Positions 54,524 to 62,617 of a stretch of 64,000 bases of DNA are shown here, piece by piece. Under the pieces are notes generated by a model. It did not search any database and had not been told where the DNA came from. It saw only the letters and a program-made list of their open reading frames with translations. The position numbers were made by a program, and so were the translations under genes. Origin of the DNA: Gordonia sputi NBRC 100414 (GTDB lineage Bacteria; Actinomycetota; Actinomycetes; Mycobacteriales; Mycobacteriaceae); contig NZ_BAFC01000004.1 in the NCBI RefSeq assembly GCF_000248055.1, forward strand, positions 21,985 through 85,984. The letters are read 5' to 3'. Numbering within the stretch: position 1 is the stretch's first letter; each line of letters starts with the position of its first letter.

Positions 54524-54783
54524 TAGTAGCAGGGAAACACCTGCTGCAACACAGAGCTCCTGATCGATCTCAGGCTACCGTCCAGGAGTCGAAAGTCGGG
54601 GTGCCCCACTGAGTATGGACGGACACACGCCACCACGCGAGTCAGGCGTGCCCCTAACACTGAGGGGCCGGCAGCAGGGGTCGCATCTGCGCACTCGTAT
54701 CGACACCGTCTCGGTACATAGGCGTGCATGCGGGCGAACCCAAGCGCACCACCGTAGCGCGGATCGGCGGCGAGAGGTTCATG

Positions 54784-57324
54784 TCATGTGTTGGTCTCAA
54801 CGACTGTTTGAATCTGAAGGGAGACGGGTGTCCATAGGTCAATGTCCACATCGGGAGCTTCGATGCTGACAACGAGGGAGTAGTCGACACCCTTATCGCT
54901 CTGGTCCCAGGCGCGACGGTATTGCCACCAGCCGGCAACTGGGTAGACAACGATCGCCCCCTTGCTGGCTAGGTTGACCGCGGGGCCGGTCCAGATGTCG
55001 GTATGCAGTGAGACGGGCTTCTGTTGTTGGGCGCTGCCAAAAAGCCATCCCTTCTCAGTCTTCGAGCTCGGGACTCGCTGCCCTTCACTGCGGGCGCGTT
55101 TGTTGATGCGCTGCCTGAATCGGCCGAGGCTCTCATCGGCACGTTTGGTCGCGAATCGCAAGCCATGCGAGGGGTAGACGTATCGGCCGGTCCAGCCACG
55201 GCTCGACGGGTTAGGTTCAACGAAGTACGACAACGTGACCCGCATTGACACTTCGATCTCCCCGAGCGATTCCAGTTGCTCGATCGGCCACGGCAGGTCG
55301 TGGAGATTCATCTCGCGCACCTTGTTTGCGCCGTCGCCCCGCTCGAATGGATGAATGCGTGCCTGAGCGATGAGCGTCAGCGCGTCGGTAGCGCTCCGCA
55401 AGGCTCGGTCCAGATCAGGAACACCCATCCCATAGCGGCGCAACAGATTTGCCAGATCAGTCTTGTTGGCGTTGCGGTCGTTGAAGCGCGCGTGCATTGG
55501 TTGGGTCCACCGCGCGGAGTGCACGATCAGCGCCCGTATCGTCTCGGGAGTCAGATCTGGGTACGCCGCTCCGATACTGGCGGCGATGGCAGCAACCTGC
55601 GCGGTCGCGGCAGAAGTGGCGCTCGTAGTTGTAAGGAATCCGGTACCAAGTTGCTGCATTCTGGTCGTGAGCACACCGAGATTTGGCGGCGTGTCTGCGC
55701 TGGTCTTGTCCGGTGAAGCGGCAACGTTTCCGCCGTTCGCGACGACCTCGGGCTTGAACGGCCAGTCCCCGCCGTGTAGTACCGAAGTTCGACTAACCGG
55801 CGACAACTCCCCCCTTGCCGCGATGGGGATATAGCCCGCGAAAGCTGTTGGCGCGTCGGCCATGTCGTCGTGCTGAGAGTAGGCACCGACCGTCAACGAG
55901 TTCCATGACTGTGCCGGATCTTCGACAGGCGAAAGGTCACTGCGGTCTAGGTGGTCGTCGGCTGGGTTGATTGAGTTGATGTTTCCTGCCGAGATGACGA
56001 ACAGGCGCGGTGTGCGGGGTTCGTCGCGGTCGAGGTAGGTGAGTCTGGAGTCAGTGTGATCAATCGCGCGACCGAAGGACAAGGCGTCGACCGCAGCGGA
56101 CCACGACGTGGGCCGGCCCCGCTCGACGTCGTCGGTGGACTGCGACGCGTCGGCGTCAGTGTTTGGGGCTGTGACCGCGAGCATGAACACGCGGAGCCGG
56201 TCCGCCGCCTCGATTTCAGGACGGTCTACGGCCCGGGCCGTGATCGCCCCGTACAGGTCGCGCTCGTTCTGCCCGTGGTCTGGCAGGATCTTGACCGACT
56301 CGAGCCGGTGATCCAATCGGACGGCGTGAGCAGTTGTGACTGCTCGATGCAGATCTCCGAAGAGTGCGAGCCCGGCCATCTCCGTTCCGTGGGCGTTGAC
56401 GGGCCGACTCTGCCAAGTGATGTTAGCGACGTGCACGTCGGCCTCGGTTAGTGAGTCCGCCAGGAGCGGATGACCGTTCTGGACGCCAGTGTCCAGGACA
56501 CACACGACTGGGGAGTCTTGGTCAGCGACCTGCAATCGGCGGCGCAGGTCGTCGACCCACTCTGATTGCTCGACGGCGGACATATCGGTGAGCAGGCTGG
56601 CGACCTCGTGTGGCCTTCGCAGCTCAGCCAGGTCATCGAGAGAGTCGAGGCCATGTGCGAGTTGGTTTGCAGTGGCACGCACGAGCATGACCGTCCGATC
56701 CTGGAAGCCGAGAGAGTTTCCGTTGGTCAGCAATTGATTCCGCTCGGCGAATCCACGCAGCCTCTCCTGCTCGTAGCCATCGCGGCGGCGCAGCCAAACT
56801 TCCCACCACACAACCTCGTTCGAGTCTGTGGGAAACTCGTCGTCGGGATCGGTCCACAGCTCTCGGATGGTGGCGCGGCGAATGGCAGCAATGCCCTCTA
56901 CAAGCGTGGCGTTCTTGGCTTTGTCCTCGGTGGCGGTCTCGACGTAGTCGTTGAGGCGTCGGAGGAAGTAGTCCCGCTTGTTGTTCGGGATGTAGACGGT
57001 GGCGATTTGCATCGTGCCTGAGACTGTCCGGACCTCTTTGACCGCAACGAGTTCGGGTTGCTTGCCGCTGCGCTGCACATCGAGGCTCTGAAGTGCCAGC
57101 TCCAGACCGAGAAAGGACTCGAACGACACGTAGGTTCCCGCATTGTCCGTCTCGTCGGGAGTGGGGACGGCCTGTTCGAACTGCCGGGCTAGGGACCGCC
57201 CGTGGTCTGCACGGTCGCCGGAAAACTCTGGCCTGTCGCTGCTTCCGCCACCCCGCGTCGACGTGAACGGTTCCGCTTCTGGCGGGGCAGGCACGAAAAG
57301 GTGCGGGCGGTCACGCTCGGCCAT
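54784..57324 (-). CDS. ietS: Subtilisin-like S8 protease of an IetAS-type defence system
   Basis: An 846-residue S8 peptidase. The triad is Asp278 (VVCVLDTGV), His312 (NAHGTEMAG) and Ser571 (TSAATA, the GTSxAxP position), with the oxyanion Asn at SAGNIN (448). A 250-residue N-terminal region and a 250-residue C-terminal region flank the catalytic core; no signal peptide is present, so it acts in the cytoplasm. It starts 5 bp after the AAA+ ATPase gene. An AAA ATPase followed by a large S8 protease is the gene layout of IetAS, described as an anti-phage system and earlier as a plasmid addiction-like pair. Confidence 0.85.
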   Translation of the reverse strand: MAERDRPHLFVPAPPEAEPFTSTRGGGSSDRPEFSGDRADHGRSLARQFEQAVPTPDETDNAGTYVSFESFLGLELALQSLDVQRSGKQPELVAVKEVRTVSGTMQIATVYIPNNKRDYFLRRLNDYVETATEDKAKNATLVEGIAAIRRATIRELWTDPDDEFPTDSNEVVWWEVWLRRRDGYEQERLRGFAERNQLLTNGNSLGFQDRTVMLVRATANQLAHGLDSLDDLAELRRPHEVASLLTDMSAVEQSEWVDDLRRRLQVADQDSPVVCVLDTGVQNGHPLLADSLTEADVHVANITWQSRPVNAHGTEMAGLALFGDLHRAVTTAHAVRLDHRLESVKILPDHGQNERDLYGAITARAVDRPEIEAADRLRVFMLAVTAPNTDADASQSTDDVERGRPTSWSAAVDALSFGRAIDHTDSRLTYLDRDEPRTPRLFVISAGNINSINPADDHLDRSDLSPVEDPAQSWNSLTVGAYSQHDDMADAPTAFAGYIPIAARGELSPVSRTSVLHGGDWPFKPEVVANGGNVAASPDKTSADTPPNLGVLTTRMQQLGTGFLTTTSATSAATAQVAAIAASIGAAYPDLTPETIRALIVHSARWTQPMHARFNDRNANKTDLANLLRRYGMGVPDLDRALRSATDALTLIAQARIHPFERGDGANKVREMNLHDLPWPIEQLESLGEIEVSMRVTLSYFVEPNPSSRGWTGRYVYPSHGLRFATKRADESLGRFRQRINKRARSEGQRVPSSKTEKGWLFGSAQQQKPVSLHTDIWTGPAVNLASKGAIVVYPVAGWWQYRRAWDQSDKGVDYSLVVSIEAPDVDIDLWTPVSLQIQTVVETNT

Positions 57325-57329
57325 GCCAC

Positions 57330-58328
57330 CTACGCGTTCGGCCAGTGCTGCGCGTCAGCCCGAGCCCGCTCCGCCAACGCAGACACGAGGTCGTCGGTCC
57401 GGATGCGGGCCCGTTCCGCCAGCACTGTCCGCTTAGCCGCGTTCTCAGCAGCAGTGGCAATCTCGGCATGACTGAGGCCCTCCGCCGCGGAGATCACGCG
57501 TTTCCAACTCAGGTTGCTGATGGAGAACGAGGCGAGCCTGTTCTCGATCACAGTCCTTATGCCTTTGTCGTCAGGAAGGGCGAAATCCATCACGGTATCG
57601 AACCTGCGGAACAGCGCATTGTCTAGCAGCCGGGGGTGATTTGTGGCCGCGACGACCACGCTGTCGGAATCGTCTTCCTCCAGGAACTGTAGGAACGAGT
57701 TCAACACACGTCGAATCTCACCTACATCGTTTGGTGCCGCACGATCCCCAGCGAGTGCGTCCACTTCATCGAAAAGGTAAACCCCACGAGTTTCCACCAA
57801 CGCATCGAAGACCAGTCGCAATTTCGCAGCCGTCTCGCCCATGAACTTGGTGATAATCGAGTCCAGCCGAATCGCGAACAGTGGAAGGCCCAGCTCCCCG
57901 GCAATCACCCGAGCCGTCGAGGTCTTCCCGGTGCCCGGGGAGCCGATCAGAAGCAGTCGGCGAGCAGGCCGCAGGCCATGTCGGGCAAGCTCGCCACGCT
58001 GACGCTGTTCTAGGAGAACCTGGCGGAGCTGGTCGCCGAGGCTGTCGGATAAAGCCAGATCACTCAGCCGCGCATCCGGATAGCTGACGGTCAGCAGCGA
58101 TCCGAGTTCGCCTCGCGGCTGGGTGACCGCTACTACCGACGCCACCCGGGTCGAGGTGACCCCCTTTTGACGGAGGTCATCCACGAGGTCGCGAAGCTCC
58201 TGGGCGAACTTGGACTGCCCAGAACGTGCGGCCTTTGCTGCCACCTGCATCGCGACCGAGTAAAACTGGGAATCATCGCCGTCGGCGTGACTGACTACAA
58301 GCGCTTTGAGCTGATCGTTCGTCGCCAC
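57330..58328 (-). CDS. ietA: AAA+ ATPase of an IetAS-type defence system
   Basis: A 332-residue AAA+ ATPase: Walker A GSPGTGKT (129-136), Walker B YLFDEVDAL (184-192), sensor-1 region VVVAATNHP, and arginine-finger segment NALFRRFD. The N-terminal 110 residues are a helical adaptor-like region. The GTG at 58328 is well supported by GGGGAGG 8 nt upstream. It would control or feed the downstream subtilisin-like protease, in the way AAA partners gate proteases; that mechanism is inferred. Confidence 0.88.
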   Translation of the reverse strand: MATNDQLKALVVSHADGDDSQFYSVAMQVAAKAARSGQSKFAQELRDLVDDLRQKGVTSTRVASVVAVTQPRGELGSLLTVSYPDARLSDLALSDSLGDQLRQVLLEQRQRGELARHGLRPARRLLLIGSPGTGKTSTARVIAGELGLPLFAIRLDSIITKFMGETAAKLRLVFDALVETRGVYLFDEVDALAGDRAAPNDVGEIRRVLNSFLQFLEEDDSDSVVVAATNHPRLLDNALFRRFDTVMDFALPDDKGIRTVIENRLASFSISNLSWKRVISAAEGLSHAEIATAAENAAKRTVLAERARIRTDDLVSALAERARADAQHWPNA

Positions 58329-58379
58329 AGACTGACCTCCCCTCGATCCACTCCAAGTCGACCGACCGATTCGGCCAGG

Positions 58380-58409
58380 CTTATACGCCACAAGACTATC
58401 TGGGTCCAA
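58380..58409 (-). promoter_or_regulatory. Candidate promoter of the ATPase/protease pair
   Basis: Read on the minus strand, TTGGAC (58404-58409) and TATAAG (58380-58385) are separated by 18 bp, ending about 50 bp before the ATPase start. It is a reasonable housekeeping-type match, unproven. Confidence 0.4.
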
Positions 58410-58498
58410 GCTGTCCCCTGCAGCGCACCGCCGAACCGATTCAGAGACCGCTCGCTAGCGGCCCGGCCGAGGGCCTCGTCGAATCGCAACCGAGACGG

Positions 58499-58729
58499 CT
58501 AATGCACGACAAACCCGGGGCGATCCAAGATATGCCTCTCCACGTAGGCGCCTTCGAAGGCCGCCGAAGCCAGACGGAACTGGCCGATCTCGCCGACAGC
58601 GTCCAACAGGTTATGCCCGACCCCTTCGCAGCGCCCGAACGCGGCCGCTACCAGCTGGTCAGCGAGCACAAGCCAGGTCACATCCGTCGCCGAGGACACC
58701 GGTCTCAGCAGCGAAGGCCACCTCGGCAC
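58499..58729 (-). CDS. Small hypothetical or gene remnant
   Basis: A 76-residue frame starting with GTG at 58729 and ending in RPGFVVH. Third-position G+C is high, as in real genes here, and the peptide has a plausible amphipathic middle (DQLVAAAFGRCEGVGHNLLDAVGEIGQF). There is no recognised domain and no ribosome site, and a stop lies immediately upstream. It may be a truncated leftover at the edge of the defence island. Confidence 0.3.
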   Translation of the reverse strand: MPRWPSLLRPVSSATDVTWLVLADQLVAAAFGRCEGVGHNLLDAVGEIGQFRLASAAFEGAYVERHILDRPGFVVH

Positions 58730-58970
58730 CTACCGCATAACCACAGGTTGGTTTGTCGCGCCACCCGGATTTGGCCCTGAGCGCAAAGCTGGCGGCGCGA
58801 CGCACCGGTTGGCCACCCCATCCACGCGCGCTGGCCGTTTCGGCCCTCCACATGGACGACTCCCATCGCATCTGATCTACGCGTGGATTATCTGAGATCG
58901 GTCGAAATGGACTTGGCTAAATCGGGTTTACACGTGGATCTCACAGCGACGACTACTGGGGGTCCAAAAC

Positions 58971-59010
58971 GCTCCATTGACCTCGGCGTCGCTCCGTTGA
59001 CCCCGGCGTC
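58971..59010. repeat. 20-bp tandem duplication upstream of TetR gene
   Basis: Units 58971-58990 and 58991-59010 (GCTCC(A/G)TTGACC(T/C)CGGCGTC type) differ at two positions. Each contains a TTGACC that could resemble a -35 element. The pair sits 16 bp before the TetR-type palindrome. Confidence 0.75.
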
Positions 59011-59026
59011 GATCGCATTTATTGTG

Positions 59027-59048
59027 TGACATACAAACTTGTCGGTCA
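59027..59048. promoter_or_regulatory. 22-bp interrupted palindrome, probable TetR operator
   Basis: TGAC-N2-ACAA-N2-TTGT-N2-GTCA is symmetrical and ends 18 bp before the TetR start, where bound protein would block its own promoter and the downstream acyl-CoA dehydrogenase. Confidence 0.6.
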
Positions 59049-59066
59049 TACAAACAGCGAGGTGGC

Positions 59067-59852
59067 GTGGCTTCTTCTACATCGCAGCGCGCGACGCGTA
59101 GCTCGGGGAAGCAGACGCGCCAGACCCTGCTGCACGCCGCCGACCACGTGTTCCGCGCGGAGGGCGAGACCGCGTCGGTCGCGCTGATCTGCGAACGGGC
59201 GGGCACGTTTCCCAACCAGGTGACGTACTACTTCGGCTCGAAGGAGCAACTCTTCGTCGAGGTGGCGTGCGCCGCGGTTCTCCGCGCGGGACGCCATGCC
59301 GAGGAGGCGGCCGAGGCCACTCCGACTGTCCGCGACTACGCACAGACCCTCGTGACCACACTGCTGGGACCGGAACTCCGAGGCGTCGAGATGTTTACCA
59401 CGGCAATGCTTCTCGTTTCGAGACGGCCTGACCTGCGCGAGTTCATCACTACGACGTTGTACACTCTGCACGAGCGCGGCGAGGAAGCGCTCATGCAGAA
59501 GCTGGTGCGCACCGGCTGGCAGTTGCGCGCCTCTATCGGCGTCGAGGCCAAGGCGTTCTGGTCGGCGATTTTCGGTCTGGCGGTGCAGAAGTCGGCGACC
59601 GACGACAGTTTGGGGCCGTCACTCACCGACGCCGTCACGGTGATCTTCACGAACCTCGGCATCTCCGAAGAGGTTCTCAACGCGCGGCTAGGTGGTCTCG
59701 ACAAGCTCGACCAGCGGGGAGGGCTCGACCAGCGGGGAGGACTCGACCAGCGGAGAGAGCAGCTCGACCAGCGCGGGGAGCTCGACCAGCGGGGGCAGCG
59801 AGAAACACCGGACCAACCCGCGCGCAGCCATCGACGAAAGGCATCACGATGA
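59067..59852 (+). CDS. TetR-family regulator with repetitive C-terminal tail
   Basis: A 261-residue TetR-type regulator. The HTH lies at about residues 20-60 (ASVALICERAGTFPNQVTYYFGSKEQLF), followed by a ligand-binding domain to about residue 205. The last 50 residues are a low-complexity tail built on (L)DQRGGL/E units encoded by five copies of an 18-21 bp DNA repeat; such tails are not part of the fold. The GTG at 59067 (AGCGAGG upstream) is chosen. It overlaps the acyl-CoA dehydrogenase by 4 bp and probably regulates it through the palindrome at 59027. Confidence 0.85.
   Translation: MASSTSQRATRSSGKQTRQTLLHAADHVFRAEGETASVALICERAGTFPNQVTYYFGSKEQLFVEVACAAVLRAGRHAEEAAEATPTVRDYAQTLVTTLLGPELRGVEMFTTAMLLVSRRPDLREFITTTLYTLHERGEEALMQKLVRTGWQLRASIGVEAKAFWSAIFGLAVQKSATDDSLGPSLTDAVTVIFTNLGISEEVLNARLGGLDKLDQRGGLDQRGGLDQRREQLDQRGELDQRGQRETPDQPARSHRRKASR
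59706..59797 (+). repeat. Five-copy in-frame repeat in the TetR gene
   Basis: CTCGACCAGCG recurs at 59706, 59724, 59742, 59763 and 59781, with spacings 18, 18, 21 and 18. All spacings are multiples of three, so the frame is kept and the protein gains LDQRGG-type units. Confidence 0.9.
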
Positions 59853-61531
59853 CCTCAACCACCCCGACCACGCAGCCGCGGCCGCACGTGACGCACGCGG
59901 TGTTCAACCAGTCGGCCCCGCGGGTCGACGTCAATGAGTACGAGCTCAACACCGTGCTCGTCGAGGCCGTCAACCGCCACAATGCCGCCTGGGCCACAAG
60001 CGAACTCACCGACGTGGGCATGCTCGTCGGCAGCGCGCAGTTCCAGCACGACGCCAAGCTTGCCAACACCATCACGCCCGAACTGCACACCTTTGACCGC
60101 TGGGGCAACCGGATCGACGAGGTGGAGTACCACCCGAGCTATCACCGGATCATCTCCGCGGCAGTCGAGCACGGTGCGCACACCCGCTGTTGGGCCGACC
60201 CGCAGCCGGGTTCGCACGTCGCCCGCGCGGCGATCTTTATGCTCTTCGGGCAGATCGAGCCGGGCCACGGATGCCCGGTGTCGATGACCCACGCGGTCAT
60301 CCCCTCGCTGGAACTGCAACCCGACGTCGCCGCCCAGTGGGTTCCAAAGGCGCTGTCGCGCAGCTATTCTCCTGGCCTGTCCGCAGACAAACCCTCGGCG
60401 ATCTTCGGCATGTCGATGACCGAGAAGCAGGGCGGCTCCGACGTCCGTGCCAACACCACCGTCGCCCGGCCGGTCGGTGCGGGCGGCCCGGGCGCGGAGT
60501 ACCTGCTGACCGGTCACAAGTGGTTCTGCTCGGCACCGATGTCCGACGCGTTCCTCGTCCTCGCTCAGGCGGAAGGTGCTGGCGGAGAGGGACTCTCGTG
60601 CTTCCTCCTCCCCCGAATCCTGCCCGACGGCACCCGCAACTCGTTCCGCATCCAGCGCCTCAAGAACAAGCTCGGCAACAAGTCCAACGCGTCGAGCGAG
60701 ATTGAACTCGACGGCACCGTCGCCCTGATGGTCGGCGAGCCGGGCCGCGGTGTACGGACGATCATCGAGATGGTCGCACAGACGCGACTCGACTGCGTGC
60801 TCGGCAGCGCCGCCGGTATGCGGCAATCGGTGGCCGAAGCCACCTGGCACGCCCGTCATCGTGCAGCCTTCGGCGCAACGCTCGCCGACCAACCGGCCAT
60901 GGCTGCGGTGCTCGCCGATCTGGCGCTCGAGTCCGAAGCCGCAACCGTCACCGCGATGCGCCTCGCTCGGGCACACGACGAGGATGCCGACGACACCGAG
61001 CGCTCCTTCCGCCGGCTCGCCACGGCGGTCGCCAAGTACTGGATCTGCAAGCGCGGTCCGCACCACGCCTACGAGGCACTGGAATGCCTTGGCGGAAACG
61101 GATATACCGAGGACTTCCCCTTGGCGATGCGCTACCGCGAGCAGCCGGTGATGGCCGTCTGGGAAGGCTCGGGGAACGTCATCGCACTCGACGTGCTGCG
61201 CGCGATGACACGCGAACCCGAATCGATCGCCGCATTCGACGCGGAGGTCAATCTCGCACGCGGCGCCAGCACAATCCTCGACGCCCATCTCGACAACGTC
61301 CGTACGCAACTCTCCGAGTTGGCAACGCTCGACGCGTCGTCGGCTCAGCGTCGAGCGCGGCGCGTCGTCGAATCCATGGCTCTTGCGCTCGAAGCCTCAC
61401 TGCTGGTGCGATTTTCGCCGACGCCGGTCTCGGAGGCCTTCATCGCGGCTCGACTGGGCGATGATCGTGGAGCCGAGTACGGCACTCTTCCCGTCGGCGC
61501 AGATCTCACTGCGATTCTGCAACGGCACTGA
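59849..61531 (+). CDS. Acyl-CoA dehydrogenase, AidB-like
   Basis: A 560-residue acyl-CoA dehydrogenase-fold flavoprotein with the extended N-terminus of the AidB/FadE subgroup. Motifs are FGMSMTEKQGGSDVRANTT (flavin binding), LTGHKWFCSAPMSDAFLVLAQ, the catalytic Glu in ALECLGGNGYTEDFP, and EGSGNVIALDVLRA. It would oxidise an acyl-CoA or, as in AidB, take part in alkylation defence. It is co-expressed with the TetR gene (ATGA overlap). Its 3' end overlaps the convergent LysR gene by 26 bp. Confidence 0.88.
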   Translation: MTSTTPTTQPRPHVTHAVFNQSAPRVDVNEYELNTVLVEAVNRHNAAWATSELTDVGMLVGSAQFQHDAKLANTITPELHTFDRWGNRIDEVEYHPSYHRIISAAVEHGAHTRCWADPQPGSHVARAAIFMLFGQIEPGHGCPVSMTHAVIPSLELQPDVAAQWVPKALSRSYSPGLSADKPSAIFGMSMTEKQGGSDVRANTTVARPVGAGGPGAEYLLTGHKWFCSAPMSDAFLVLAQAEGAGGEGLSCFLLPRILPDGTRNSFRIQRLKNKLGNKSNASSEIELDGTVALMVGEPGRGVRTIIEMVAQTRLDCVLGSAAGMRQSVAEATWHARHRAAFGATLADQPAMAAVLADLALESEAATVTAMRLARAHDEDADDTERSFRRLATAVAKYWICKRGPHHAYEALECLGGNGYTEDFPLAMRYREQPVMAVWEGSGNVIALDVLRAMTREPESIAAFDAEVNLARGASTILDAHLDNVRTQLSELATLDASSAQRRARRVVESMALALEASLLVRFSPTPVSEAFIAARLGDDRGAEYGTLPVGADLTAILQRH

Positions 61532-62417
61532 CGCCGACAGCGTCGAGGATGCGGTTGCGCATGCGCGGTGCGGTGTTGGGCAGCCACATCGCCATGACGG
61601 GGGTCAGCGGTGGATTCTCGAACGAAATCACGCGGATCTGATCGTCGTACAGCCAGCCGGGCTGGTTCGTGACGAACGCGACCGCCTGCGGATGTGCAAT
61701 CACCGACGTGTGCGGCGGGGTGCCTCGAAGGTTGGAGACGATGATCTCGGGCTCGAAGCCCGCGCGACGGCAGTACGACACGATCATGTTGGTGTAGTCG
61801 GGTTCGAGCTCGGAGATCACGATCTGACACGACGCGACGTCCTTCATCGCGCACGTCTCATGCGCGGCGAGCGGGTGGCGCGCGTTGACCGCGAGACGTA
61901 GTTCGTGACTGGTCGCGATGGCGCCGGCGAGATCGGGCGGAGCCTCCACCGTGCGGGCGAGTGCGAGATCGATGCTGCCGGCGAGGAGCTCCTCACGGAT
62001 GAATTCCGCGGCAACCGGGCGCACGGTGATCGGCATCGACGCGTCCTGCTGGACCGCCCCCTCGATCACCTGGAAGACCTCCGACGGCGCCAGGCCCTGG
62101 GTGTATCCGATCACGTAGGGGTCGGGATTCTGAGCGTCGACCATCCGCACTTCCGACGCGAGGTGCGAGCCGCCCGCGAGCAGTGGGACTGAACCCTCGT
62201 ACAGTGCCGTTCCGGCAGCAGTCGGTGTGAGTGATCGACGCGACCGCGAGAACAGCTGCACACCGAGTTGTCGCTCCAGATCCCTGATCGCCGACGATAA
62301 GGCCTGCTGCGAGATGAACAGACGCTCGGCCGCAACACGTAGTGACGGCGCTTCGATCACTTCGACGAACATTCTGAGACGCCGAAGGTCCAGGTCACGA
62401 TCAGATGAACTCGTCAT
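61506..62417 (-). CDS. LysR-family transcriptional regulator
   Basis: A 303-residue LysR regulator: HTH at the N-terminus (RVAAERLFISQQALSSAIRDLERQLGVQLF), then a periplasmic-binding-like effector domain. ATG 62417 has GGGAG 4-8 nt upstream. A T-rich palindrome (62425-62447) with LysR-box symmetry sits right before it, suggesting self-repression. No divergent protein gene is present on the other side; only a terminator-ended stretch of plus-strand sequence. Confidence 0.88.
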   Translation of the reverse strand: MTSSSDRDLDLRRLRMFVEVIEAPSLRVAAERLFISQQALSSAIRDLERQLGVQLFSRSRRSLTPTAAGTALYEGSVPLLAGGSHLASEVRMVDAQNPDPYVIGYTQGLAPSEVFQVIEGAVQQDASMPITVRPVAAEFIREELLAGSIDLALARTVEAPPDLAGAIATSHELRLAVNARHPLAAHETCAMKDVASCQIVISELEPDYTNMIVSYCRRAGFEPEIIVSNLRGTPPHTSVIAHPQAVAFVTNQPGWLYDDQIRVISFENPPLTPVMAMWLPNTAPRMRNRILDAVGVSAVAESQ

Positions 62418-62424
62418 AGCTCCC

Positions 62425-62447
62425 ATTATCAACCTGAGATTGACAAT
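62425..62447. promoter_or_regulatory. LysR-box-like 23-bp palindrome
   Basis: ATTaTCAAcCT and its partner ATTgTCAAtCT match at 9 of 11 positions around a single central base. It contains TTGACA (62440-62445) facing the plus strand and starts 8 bp upstream of the LysR start codon. Confidence 0.55.
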
Positions 62448-62556
62448 TGTCCGGATATTCTCGATGGATGGTTGTGCAAAAGATGATTACAGTGTCATCA
62501 GCGGTACAAGCTTGGAGTCAGCGCCTTCCATCTGAAGACGATAGCTGTGCTCGATC

Positions 62557-62613
62557 CCGGTCCGCATGTCGCAGCACAGAGGGGGCGTTGCGACATGCGG
62601 ACCGGAGTTTTTT
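62557..62613 (+). terminator. Strong intrinsic terminator on the plus strand
   Basis: A perfect 17-bp stem (62557-62573 with 62589-62605) and 15-nt loop are followed by AG and six T. The U-tract is on the plus strand, although no plus-strand gene precedes it. On the minus strand it could also stop transcription of the FAD oxidase gene as a U-less hairpin 12 bp past that stop codon. Confidence 0.85.
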
Positions 62614-62617
62614 CACC

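Noticed and set aside
59706..59797. CRISPR-like regularly spaced repeat
   Set aside because: The units are contiguous, in frame and inside the TetR coding sequence, with no unique spacers and no cas genes nearby.
61383..61901. Plus-strand frame continuing past the acyl-CoA dehydrogenase end
   Set aside because: It overlaps the dehydrogenase in another frame and runs antisense to the LysR gene, which shows a clear HTH and effector domain.
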